From the NCBI GenBank assembly GCA_910576775.1, contig CAJTJV010000005.1, forward strand, positions 1 through 64,000: a stretch of 64,000 nt of DNA, given 5' to 3'. Under the pieces are notes generated by a model. That model did no database searches, was not told where the DNA came from, and saw only the letters and a list, made by a program, of their open reading frames with translations. Both the position numbers and the translations under genes were made by a program. Of this stretch, positions 33,980-41,841 are shown in pieces. Source of the stretch: an uncultured Muribaculaceae bacterium (GTDB lineage: Bacteria > Bacteroidota > Bacteroidia > Bacteroidales > Muribaculaceae). Within the stretch, counting starts at the first letter, position 1. Each line of letters starts with the position of its first letter.

Positions 33980-36902
33980 ATTCAGGCTGAATCGTTGTTT
34001 CGTCGAGTTTGAAATCTATTAGGAATTGTACAAGTTTGTCCTCTGGTGCGAGATTGAATTTTTTCCTAAGTCTGTAGCGTGCAGTTTCTACACCGCGGAT
34101 TGATAGGTTTGTAAAGCGCGATATTTCCTTTGTCGACATATTCATTCGAAGGAGAGCGCAAAATTTAAGGTCCGCCGGAGTCAATGTCGGGAATGCCTTG
34201 CGCAAATTGCGGAAGAAATGCTCGTGTATAAGGTCGAAATTCTTTTCAAAGATATCCCAGAAAACACGGTTGTCACCATCGGTCGTCGAAATCTCTTTAA
34301 GTACTCTTTCAGCTTCTCCGATGGGGGAGCCTTTGCGACGTATGTCGGCCACACTTGCGCGCATGTTGTCGAGTGCCTGTTGGCGCGCATATGCTCCAAG
34401 TGCCATGGATGCCAGTTCCTTGCTTTTGGTTGACAATTCGCTTTCGAGAAGACGTTTTTGCTGCTCGGCAATTATCAGTGCCTGGTCGCGTATCTGTCGG
34501 TCCTGTTCGGCTTTCGCGTTGTCGAATTCTATCTGACGCCGGCGCACCGAACGGCGTGTATTGAAAAAGGCAAGCATATATATTGCTGTAAGGACAAGCA
34601 CTACATATAAGCAGATGGCCCACCATCTCAATTGCCAGGGTTTTGGTACAAAGAATTCATATTCGATGAAATCTATTTCTTCACCGGTGGTATCGATTAC
34701 GCCACAACGGAGTTTATGGTGTCCCCATGAGAGCATGGAATAGCCCATTTCGGGCACCTCTGATATTGAATCAATATTACCGGTACCATCGCTCATCGAG
34801 AATCTATAATTATATTGGGAGCGAAAATGATTAGGGTAACTCAACGTAACTTTCATGTTTGCAGCTGGCAGCTCAGGTGCGTTATGCGTCTTGACAGGAA
34901 GCTTTATCAGCTTTCCATGGGCGTCGAGCGATCCGATGCTGCTGACTCTTAGTGAAGAATTGTCTAAATGATTGTCCGGAATTTTTGAATCTATATATCC
35001 CACGCCATCGGTAACTGTGAAATATACCGCATCGCCGCAATAGATGGTACAGCTGTTGTCTCCGTTGTTTTTTCGAGGGAATACCGACATTGGAATGGAA
35101 TATACAAGTCGATATCTGTCATTGTCGTATTCTACGAAATTATAAGAGTCGGCACAAGCAAGCCAGAAATGAGTGTCGTTGATTGTTTCGGCACATATTA
35201 TGGAGCTGAGAGATTTTAGGTCTTCATTCAATCTCGGGGCAGGGCGGAAAGAATCGCTGATTTCGTCATAGGTATAAAATCCCGAACCGTGAGTGAATAC
35301 CGTCTTTCCGCGTATTTTCATTATAAACCAGCGTTTGGCTATGCTGTCACCGTTTACTGTAGTATAGAATTTCTTTTCTGTAACACCGCTCAATTCGGAA
35401 TTAATGTGTAATTTGACAAGGCCGCTTGTAAGGTGTGCGCCCCAGACGGTTCCGTCTGCATCAATTTCGAGTTGTCGCAAGGGAGCGTTCACACCTGCGA
35501 TTTCATTTGTATATCGCCACCGGTTCTGTTCGTCGCGTTGATAGAGCCGGAGAGGGTAGTAAGTTGCTTGTAAAAGGATTTCCTTACGGTTTATATAACC
35601 CTTTTTAATATCTGTGCCGCTCGACGGTTCTGTAATAATGGTGCCGTCGCGGTCTATTATCAACGACCGGTCGTTGCCTCCTATGAATGTCTGACCGTCG
35701 AATGTTCGGACATACCAGTTTTGACCTTTGCTGCCTGGAATTAGTGAAAATTCGCCTCCTTTGCGGTCGAAAGAATATGCTCCCTGGTTTGTAGCTATGA
35801 TAATCCTGTCGTCAAGGCGCCCCACTCCGTAACTCCGTCCGAGGTACGGACCCGCAGGTCCGGGACGGAGTAGCTTGAACGGCAGAGCAGCGTGAATCAG
35901 AGCTATCCCATCGTCAAGAGTAACCCAGATATTACCTGTTGCGTCACAGCATAGCCCGAGAACAGTGTTGTTCTGAAGACCGTTGGAGGTGTTGAAATGT
36001 TCCAGCAGGTGTCCCTCTCTGTCAATATGGAAAAGACCGTTTCCGACAGTTCCGAGATATATGGAGCCGTCTGTCGTTGATGTGACACGATTGATACGAC
36101 AGTCCCTGATATCGTCGTCGATTTGCGTTGGAAAAGGTGTCGGACGTCCGTCCGACACCTTATATATAAGGTGGTCTTGTGTAAAAACAAGAGTTCCGTC
36201 AGGAATCTCTTCTGCTGCCGACGGCGCATTGTCAGGCAGCAGTACCCCCATGATGTGGCTTCCGAACGATTTCATCGGCCAATAGCGACGCCATCCGCCG
36301 TGTTCGAAGCGGTAAAAGCTTCCGTTGGTGCGTTGAACATACAAGTGTCCGCATATTACATAGCTGAATAATGGTTTCATATTCCCGTCGCCTTCAATAT
36401 CGGGTCTTTCAGCGATGCGGGCAGGGAGTGTACTCAGAACGTTTGATTCCGGTTCGTAGACAAATATGTTGGCGAAACTTTGAAAATAGATATGACGTCC
36501 GAGACGACTTATCTGCCATATCTCTTCGTTCTCAAGAGATACGGCTTTAGTTTCTTTCGCAAGCGAAATATATGTCATCTCTCCTTGTTCGTTGCGTTCG
36601 AAATAACCGAAATCCTCGAATGTGCCTACATAGAGCCTGCCGTTGTCGTAAAGCAGGGAACGTACGATGGTTCCGCGTGGAAGTGCGGTGCATTCCCATG
36701 AGTACCCGTCGAATGTGAGCAGTCCTCCGTTATTGCCGATATATATAATACCGTCATCGTCAATTTCCGCGCACCAGTTCTGTAGCTGTGCTCCGTAATC
36801 ACTGTCACTGAAATTGCTTACAAGAGGTAAAAACTGATTGTTACCGGCACTTGATAATACTGCCGACAGGATAAAGATCAAGTAAATTATGGTATTTTTC
36901 AT
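33978..36902 (-). CDS. Membrane-spanning one-component regulator with propeller sensor and LuxR-type HTH (PUL 2)
   Basis: 974 residues. A signal peptide or anchor is followed by a large beta-propeller sensor (about 25-680, repeats such as IWVTLDDGIALI) and a Y_Y_Y domain (about 685-750). One membrane helix (about 755-780) and a coiled coil (about 790-860) come next, then a C-terminal LuxR/GerE-like helix-turn-helix (about 900-950, TPADLKFCALLRMNMSTKEI). It has the sensor half of an HTCS but no histidine kinase, ATPase or receiver domain. It would transmit the periplasmic sugar signal directly to a DNA-binding domain. It is divergent from susC of PUL 2 and is the likely activator of that locus. 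The frame is complete, so this is not a decayed HTCS. Confidence 0.9.
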   Translation of the reverse strand: MKNTIIYLIFILSAVLSSAGNNQFLPLVSNFSDSDYGAQLQNWCAEIDDDGIIYIGNNGGLLTFDGYSWECTALPRGTIVRSLLYDNGRLYVGTFEDFGYFERNEQGEMTYISLAKETKAVSLENEEIWQISRLGRHIYFQSFANIFVYEPESNVLSTLPARIAERPDIEGDGNMKPLFSYVICGHLYVQRTNGSFYRFEHGGWRRYWPMKSFGSHIMGVLLPDNAPSAAEEIPDGTLVFTQDHLIYKVSDGRPTPFPTQIDDDIRDCRINRVTSTTDGSIYLGTVGNGLFHIDREGHLLEHFNTSNGLQNNTVLGLCCDATGNIWVTLDDGIALIHAALPFKLLRPGPAGPYLGRSYGVGRLDDRIIIATNQGAYSFDRKGGEFSLIPGSKGQNWYVRTFDGQTFIGGNDRSLIIDRDGTIITEPSSGTDIKKGYINRKEILLQATYYPLRLYQRDEQNRWRYTNEIAGVNAPLRQLEIDADGTVWGAHLTSGLVKLHINSELSGVTEKKFYTTVNGDSIAKRWFIMKIRGKTVFTHGSGFYTYDEISDSFRPAPRLNEDLKSLSSIICAETINDTHFWLACADSYNFVEYDNDRYRLVYSIPMSVFPRKNNGDNSCTIYCGDAVYFTVTDGVGYIDSKIPDNHLDNSSLRVSSIGSLDAHGKLIKLPVKTHNAPELPAANMKVTLSYPNHFRSQYNYRFSMSDGTGNIDSISEVPEMGYSMLSWGHHKLRCGVIDTTGEEIDFIEYEFFVPKPWQLRWWAICLYVVLVLTAIYMLAFFNTRRSVRRRQIEFDNAKAEQDRQIRDQALIIAEQQKRLLESELSTKSKELASMALGAYARQQALDNMRASVADIRRKGSPIGEAERVLKEISTTDGDNRVFWDIFEKNFDLIHEHFFRNLRKAFPTLTPADLKFCALLRMNMSTKEISRFTNLSIRGVETARYRLRKKFNLAPEDKLVQFLIDFKLDETTIQPE

Positions 36903-36930
36903 GAGGAGCCATTTAAGATTTAGGGTAACG

Positions 36931-36962
36931 CAAAAGTAATTATTATTAAATTTTCTTGCAAA
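36931..36962 (-). promoter_or_regulatory. Promoter of the PUL 2 regulator
   Basis: On the minus strand TTTG (36962-36959), a 20-bp spacer and TACTTTTG (36938-36931) match the consensus, 28 bases before the start codon. Confidence 0.7.
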
Positions 36963-36984
36963 TTTTTGATTAAATAAATAACAG

Positions 36985-36998
36985 ATTCTCAGGAGAAT
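36985..36998. promoter_or_regulatory. Palindromic candidate operator in the PUL 2 divergent region
   Basis: ATTCTCAGGAGAAT is a six-base inverted repeat around AG. It is located between the two divergent promoters of PUL 2, 23 bases beyond the regulator's -33 box and about 70 bases upstream of the susC -33 box. LuxR-type dimers often bind such palindromes. The link to this regulator is inference. Confidence 0.35.
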
Positions 36999-37065
36999 GT
37001 AGCACGCAACGTATTAAAAACGTAGCATCTCCGAGGCGTGTAGTAGTATTGTAGTGGTGGAATAA

Positions 37066-37096
37066 TTGTGCAAACATTATCCTGAAATTAACTTTG
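37066..37096 (+). promoter_or_regulatory. Promoter of PUL 2 susC, with long leader
   Basis: TAACTTTG (37089-37096) is a consensus -7 box. TTGT (37066-37069) at 19 bp is an imperfect -33 box. A leader of about 105 bases separates the start site from the ATG at 37209. The whole gap 36903-37208 contains no gene; besides the sites listed I see only AT-rich sequence and GTAGCA repeats near 37000-37030. Confidence 0.6.
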
Positions 37097-37208
37097 CCGG
37101 CGCTAACCAGAACATATACAGTTCAGATTACCATAGAAAAACAGAATAATCAAATTTTACAAACGATATTTATTATCCACCTTAATATAAACCAACATTC
37201 AAAACACA

Positions 37209-40200
37209 ATGAAGAAGCACATCTTTTTATTTCTGATTGCTTTGTTCTGTAGCGTGGCAGGCGCCATGGCACAGAAAACCGTGTCGGGTAATGTGGCGGA
37301 TGCCAGCGGTGAGCCGCTGATTGGCGTTTCCGTTACTCTTCAAGGTTCCAATACAGGAGCTGTTACCGATATTGACGGCAATTATTCACTCGCCAATGTT
37401 CCATCCGACGGAGTAATCAAATTCTCGTATTTCGGTATGGCCTCTCAGGACATAAAAGTAGACGGCCGCAGCACGATTAATGTCGTAATGAAAGAAGACA
37501 ACCTTCATCTTGATGAAGTAGTGGTAATCGGTTATGGCTCTGCAAAAGCAAAAGACCTCACCTCCCCCATAACCACAGTATCTGGAGCCGAGATTACCAA
37601 CATTCCTTCGTCGTCGCCCATGGGTGCGCTCGCTGGTAAGGTTCCCGGTGTGAATGTCATCAATTCAGGCGCTCCGGGTGCCGGCCCGACAGTTCAGATC
37701 CGCGGTCTTGGTTCATTCACTGCATCTTCGCCTCTTTACGTTGTAGATGGCATGTTCTACGACGATATCAACTGGCTGAATAATGATGATATACAGGACA
37801 TCTCAATCCTTAAGGATGCCTCTGCAGCAGCCATCTACGGTGTGAAAGCCGCAAACGGTGTAGTACTCGTTACCACTAAAAAAGGTTTCAAACATCAGGC
37901 TGCGAAAATCACCTATAACGGTTATGTCGGTATTCAGAAAGCTACGCATCTCCTTAAAATGTGTAATTCCCATGAATACGCCACAATGCTTATGGAAGCT
38001 AATCCGGACGCTTATCGTACGTACCTTGAAGCTTCAATCGCCAACTATGGCGGCAATATGAGCGATCTCAGTTTCGGTGCTGATACCGACTGGTATGACG
38101 AGCTTCTCCGTACCGCTGTTATCACCAACCACAACCTTAACATCAGTGGCGGCAGCGACCGTGCCACTTATTCTCTCGGTATGAGCTACCTTTATCAGAA
38201 CGGTATAATGAAGGCCGAAAACGACTATGAGCGTCTCAATTTCCGTGCTCAGGTAGATTATGAAGCTACAAACTGGCTTAAAGTCGGATTCAACGGTGTG
38301 TTCTCCAACAGCACCCAGAACAATGCCAATTCAAACGCTTGGCAGCAGGCATTCAATCTTCCCTCCATTCTTCCTGTCTACGACGATAAGAATGCCGCCA
38401 CATTCCCTGAAAAATTTGCATCTCCCGAAACAGTCGGTTTCACCAACAATTTCAGCAACCCTGTAGCTACCGCTTTCTATAACAAAGCTCGTAACCGCAA
38501 CTATCAGGCAATGACTAATTTCTTTGCCGAATTCACTATTATTCCCCAGAAACTTGATTTCCGCACCAGCTATGGCTATGATTATGCTTCTACCCGTGCT
38601 GTCAATATGGGAATTCCCTATTATGTGAGCAACAACCAGCACCGCGAGACATCCGAGCTGACAAAGGAAGACAGCCAGTGGAACAAGTGGGTATGGGACA
38701 ATGTACTTACCTATAAGGATAAATTCGGCAAGCATGGTGTCGGTGCTATGGTAGGTTACTCCATGCGTCAGGATTCATACCATTTCCTCAAAGGGACAGC
38801 GCAGAACGTACCTTATGAAAATGAAGAATGGTGGTATCTTGCCAACGGTAATGGCGATACGACCAAGGCAGAAGACAACGGTACCCGTTTCCGCAGCCAG
38901 AGTATTTTTGCCCGTCTCAACTATGATTTCGACAGCCGTTATCTTCTCATGTTCACGTTCCGTGCCGACGGTTCTTCCAAGTATCAGGAAAAATGGGGCT
39001 ATTTCCCCTCTGTAGGTGCTGCATGGAATATCACCAATGAAGAATTCATGGAAGGACAGACTTGGGCCGATTTCCTCAAGCTCCGTGCATCCTGGGGTAT
39101 GCTCGGCAACGATAAGGTTGCGGCTTCCGACGGTTTCGCATCGATTACAACCGGCAATAAGGCATCCGGCGTATTCGGATCTCTCGGCTCCGGTATAGGA
39201 GTTGTCTATCCGGGATATTATGATAATTCGTTCTTCAGCTGGCTCCGCTGGGAGAAAGTCGCTGAAACAAACGTAGGCCTTAGTTACCAGACTCTTAACG
39301 GTCGTCTTAGCGCCGAGCTCGACTGGTTCTACCGTCTTACAACCGAAGCTGTGATTTCGCCCTCAACTCCTATCTTCGGCAATGCTCTCGCCGGTAACTG
39401 GGGCAAGATTCTCAACACCGGTTTTGATATCTCCCTCAACTGGAACGACCGTGTCGGTGATTTCAAATACTATGTAGGTGCCAACCTATCCACGCTTCAT
39501 AATGAAGTAAAAGCCCTCCGCGGCGGTCTTCAGTACATTATCGGCGGCCGAACTGTCAATAAGGTCGGCGAACGTATGAACAGCTTCTATGGTTATGAAG
39601 TTGCCGGCGTTTACCAGACACAGGCTGAAATCGACGCAGACCCCATTGCTGTCGCCAACGGTCTCGAACCCGGTGATTTCAAATACAAAGACCAGAACCA
39701 GGATGGTACTATCGACGGCAACGACCGCGTGACTCTCGGTTCCTATCTTCCTTCCGTAAGCTACGGTATCAATTTCGGTTTCTCCATCAAGAATTTCGAC
39801 TTTGCAATCTCCACATACGGCCAGGCCGGAGCCAAGATGTTCAATCGCAAGCGTCAGCTCCGTTATGCACAGAGCAACTATAATTTCGACCACGACCAGT
39901 TCGAACACCGTTGGACAGGTGCAGGCTCCACAAATGAATATCCTTCGGCGAAGGCTCTAACCAAGAGCTGGAACGTAAGCTCTTCGGCTACCGCCAGCAA
40001 CAGCTATTTCGTGGAATCAGCCGATTTCTTCCGCATTCAGAACATCACACTCGGCTACTCGTTCCGCAACATCAAGATGGGTAACTACACAATGCCCGGC
40101 ATCCGTCTGAGCCTTACAGCCGACCGTCCCTTCTCGTTCTTCAGCGCGAATACATTCTCGCCCGAACTTACCGGTACCGACGGTGTTGAAGGATGGGATA

Positions 40201-40256
40201 CCCAGGTTTATCCCCTCAGCTCCACCTATACTTTCGGGGTACAGCTTGATTTCTAA
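37209..40256 (+). CDS. SusC-like TonB-dependent transporter (PUL 2)
   Basis: 1015 residues. A signal peptide (ending GAMAQ) is followed by a carboxypeptidase-regulatory-like domain (about 23-97, VSGNVADASGEPLIGVSV) and the TonB-box-like DEVVVIGYGSA near 101-111. A plug (about 115-225, ending ANGVVLVTTKKG) and a barrel that ends in FGVQLDF complete it. It should import oligosaccharides across the outer membrane with its SusD partner 26 bases downstream. The enzymes of the locus suggest a beta-1,2-glucan or related glucan ligand. Confidence 0.95.
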   Translation: MKKHIFLFLIALFCSVAGAMAQKTVSGNVADASGEPLIGVSVTLQGSNTGAVTDIDGNYSLANVPSDGVIKFSYFGMASQDIKVDGRSTINVVMKEDNLHLDEVVVIGYGSAKAKDLTSPITTVSGAEITNIPSSSPMGALAGKVPGVNVINSGAPGAGPTVQIRGLGSFTASSPLYVVDGMFYDDINWLNNDDIQDISILKDASAAAIYGVKAANGVVLVTTKKGFKHQAAKITYNGYVGIQKATHLLKMCNSHEYATMLMEANPDAYRTYLEASIANYGGNMSDLSFGADTDWYDELLRTAVITNHNLNISGGSDRATYSLGMSYLYQNGIMKAENDYERLNFRAQVDYEATNWLKVGFNGVFSNSTQNNANSNAWQQAFNLPSILPVYDDKNAATFPEKFASPETVGFTNNFSNPVATAFYNKARNRNYQAMTNFFAEFTIIPQKLDFRTSYGYDYASTRAVNMGIPYYVSNNQHRETSELTKEDSQWNKWVWDNVLTYKDKFGKHGVGAMVGYSMRQDSYHFLKGTAQNVPYENEEWWYLANGNGDTTKAEDNGTRFRSQSIFARLNYDFDSRYLLMFTFRADGSSKYQEKWGYFPSVGAAWNITNEEFMEGQTWADFLKLRASWGMLGNDKVAASDGFASITTGNKASGVFGSLGSGIGVVYPGYYDNSFFSWLRWEKVAETNVGLSYQTLNGRLSAELDWFYRLTTEAVISPSTPIFGNALAGNWGKILNTGFDISLNWNDRVGDFKYYVGANLSTLHNEVKALRGGLQYIIGGRTVNKVGERMNSFYGYEVAGVYQTQAEIDADPIAVANGLEPGDFKYKDQNQDGTIDGNDRVTLGSYLPSVSYGINFGFSIKNFDFAISTYGQAGAKMFNRKRQLRYAQSNYNFDHDQFEHRWTGAGSTNEYPSAKALTKSWNVSSSATASNSYFVESADFFRIQNITLGYSFRNIKMGNYTMPGIRLSLTADRPFSFFSANTFSPELTGTDGVEGWDTQVYPLSSTYTFGVQLDF

Positions 40257-40281
40257 TGCCTAACGCTTAAAATTCCAAATC

Positions 40282-41784
40282 ATGAAAATCAAATTTCACA
40301 AAATAATCGCTGCCGCAGCGCTGGGTCTTACAATGGTGGCCCTTCCTTCCTGCGACTATCTCGATATCGAGCCTGAAAAGACTCTTCCCGGCGAAAGTGT
40401 GGACTACACCAAGACCGAGGATATGTATGGAGCCGTAAGCGGCTGCTATTCTGAAATCCGTGCCCACAATATGCACTGGATTATCAATCTGCTCACCAGT
40501 ATTCGCGACGGCGATGTATGGTCAGGCCGTACTGACGACCAGGGCGATCTTGTTGCCATGGGTAACAAATACCAGTACAACAGTTCGTGGTGGGGTGTGA
40601 ACGAAACATGGCGCTGCTATTTCCAGATTATCCGTGTATGCAACGAAGCATTGCTGATGCTTGATAATTTTGCGGCAAATATCACTAACGAGAACGACCG
40701 CACCACTTATCGCAGCTATTGCGGCGAGGTGCGTATTATCCGCGCTCTTGCTTACTACCGTCTGGCTCAGTTCTTCGGCAATGTTCCAATCCTGTTCGAC
40801 AACTATCAGGATGACTTTACACCTTCGACACGTGACGTCGTGTACGAGTATGTACTCCGCGATCTTGACTATGCAATGCAGAATACTCCCAAGGTACGTC
40901 CCAATCAGATGGCTCATGTAGGTGCTTTCTCAGGCTATACTGCTGAGGCTCTTGCAGCCAAAGTTTATTATCAGATGGGAAATTATGATAAGGTTCGCGA
41001 ACTTACCAATGATATCATTAATTCCGGTCTTTTCGAACTATATCCTGATTACTACCAGCTCTGGAAGATTCCCGGACGTCTTTGCGACGAATCTCTTGCA
41101 GAATGTCAGGTTACTGATTTTGGAATGGGCTCCGGCGATTATGTAGGCGTGGATCAGTTCTTCAACTGCGCCGGCCCGACCATCAGCAACGACAACACTG
41201 TTCTCAAGAGCACCGGCGGCTGGAATTTCGTAGGTTATTTCGATAGTTTCCGCGATTGGGCAATCGCCCGCGGTGAGACCGTACGTGCTACTACAACCTT
41301 CCTTGTAGGCGGTACGACGACACCCTCCGGCGACTATGTAAAACCTGCCGGCAATCCCAACAACACCAATGTATGGAACGGTAAATGGTATGTGCCTCTC
41401 GAACAATTCACCGAAGGTCGCACAACATACGGTTCGAACAATAACGTCCGTATTCTCCGCTATGCCGATGTCCTTCTGATGAATGCTGAAGCCAAAGTAC
41501 GCCTTGGTGAAAGCGGTGACGCCCCCTTCAACGAAGTGCGTACCCGTGCCAAGATGCCGACTATCACCAATGTGACTGTCGATCAGATTCTCGACGAACG
41601 TCGTATGGAACTCTGCTGCGAATGGGGCGAACGCTATGCGGACCTTATCCGTACAGGCAAAGCTGCCGAGGTTCTCGGTGCAAACGGCTGGACCCCCGAC
41701 AAGACTTATTTCCCGATTCCGCAGACTCAGCTCGACCTTGCTCCGGATCTGTTGAATCCGCCCTACACGTCATTGAATCACTAA
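40282..41784 (+). CDS. SusD-like surface glycan-binding lipoprotein (PUL 2)
   Basis: 500 residues, RagB/SusD family. Lipoprotein signal (VALPSC, Cys24) followed by an acidic residue. Family stretches include EVRIIRALAYYRLAQFFGNVP, VLLMNAEAKVRLGES and the C-terminal DERRMELCCEWGERYADLIRTG (quoted in part). It works as the binding lid of the SusC transporter just upstream. It is followed by a strong hairpin, so susC-susD may be expressed above the enzymes that follow. Confidence 0.94.
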   Translation: MKIKFHKIIAAAALGLTMVALPSCDYLDIEPEKTLPGESVDYTKTEDMYGAVSGCYSEIRAHNMHWIINLLTSIRDGDVWSGRTDDQGDLVAMGNKYQYNSSWWGVNETWRCYFQIIRVCNEALLMLDNFAANITNENDRTTYRSYCGEVRIIRALAYYRLAQFFGNVPILFDNYQDDFTPSTRDVVYEYVLRDLDYAMQNTPKVRPNQMAHVGAFSGYTAEALAAKVYYQMGNYDKVRELTNDIINSGLFELYPDYYQLWKIPGRLCDESLAECQVTDFGMGSGDYVGVDQFFNCAGPTISNDNTVLKSTGGWNFVGYFDSFRDWAIARGETVRATTTFLVGGTTTPSGDYVKPAGNPNNTNVWNGKWYVPLEQFTEGRTTYGSNNNVRILRYADVLLMNAEAKVRLGESGDAPFNEVRTRAKMPTITNVTVDQILDERRMELCCEWGERYADLIRTGKAAEVLGANGWTPDKTYFPIPQTQLDLAPDLLNPPYTSLNH

Positions 41785-41790
41785 TATATA

Positions 41791-41826
41791 CAGGGGCGCG
41801 ACCGGAAGTGCCGCGCCCCTGTTTTT
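41791..41826 (+). terminator. Strong terminator-like hairpin inside PUL 2
   Basis: A perfect 10-bp GC-rich stem (41791-41800 with 41812-41821) followed by five T lies 6 bases after the susD stop and only 15 bases before the next ATG. No promoter consensus follows it, so downstream genes must depend on read-through or an unseen start. Confidence 0.85.
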
Positions 41827-41841
41827 CATAATTTATCTACC

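Noticed and set aside
33978..36902. Decayed HTCS that lost its kinase by deletion
   Set aside because: The frame is continuous, with a coiled coil and a complete LuxR-type HTH in place of the AraC output, so it is a distinct regulator type rather than a pseudogene.
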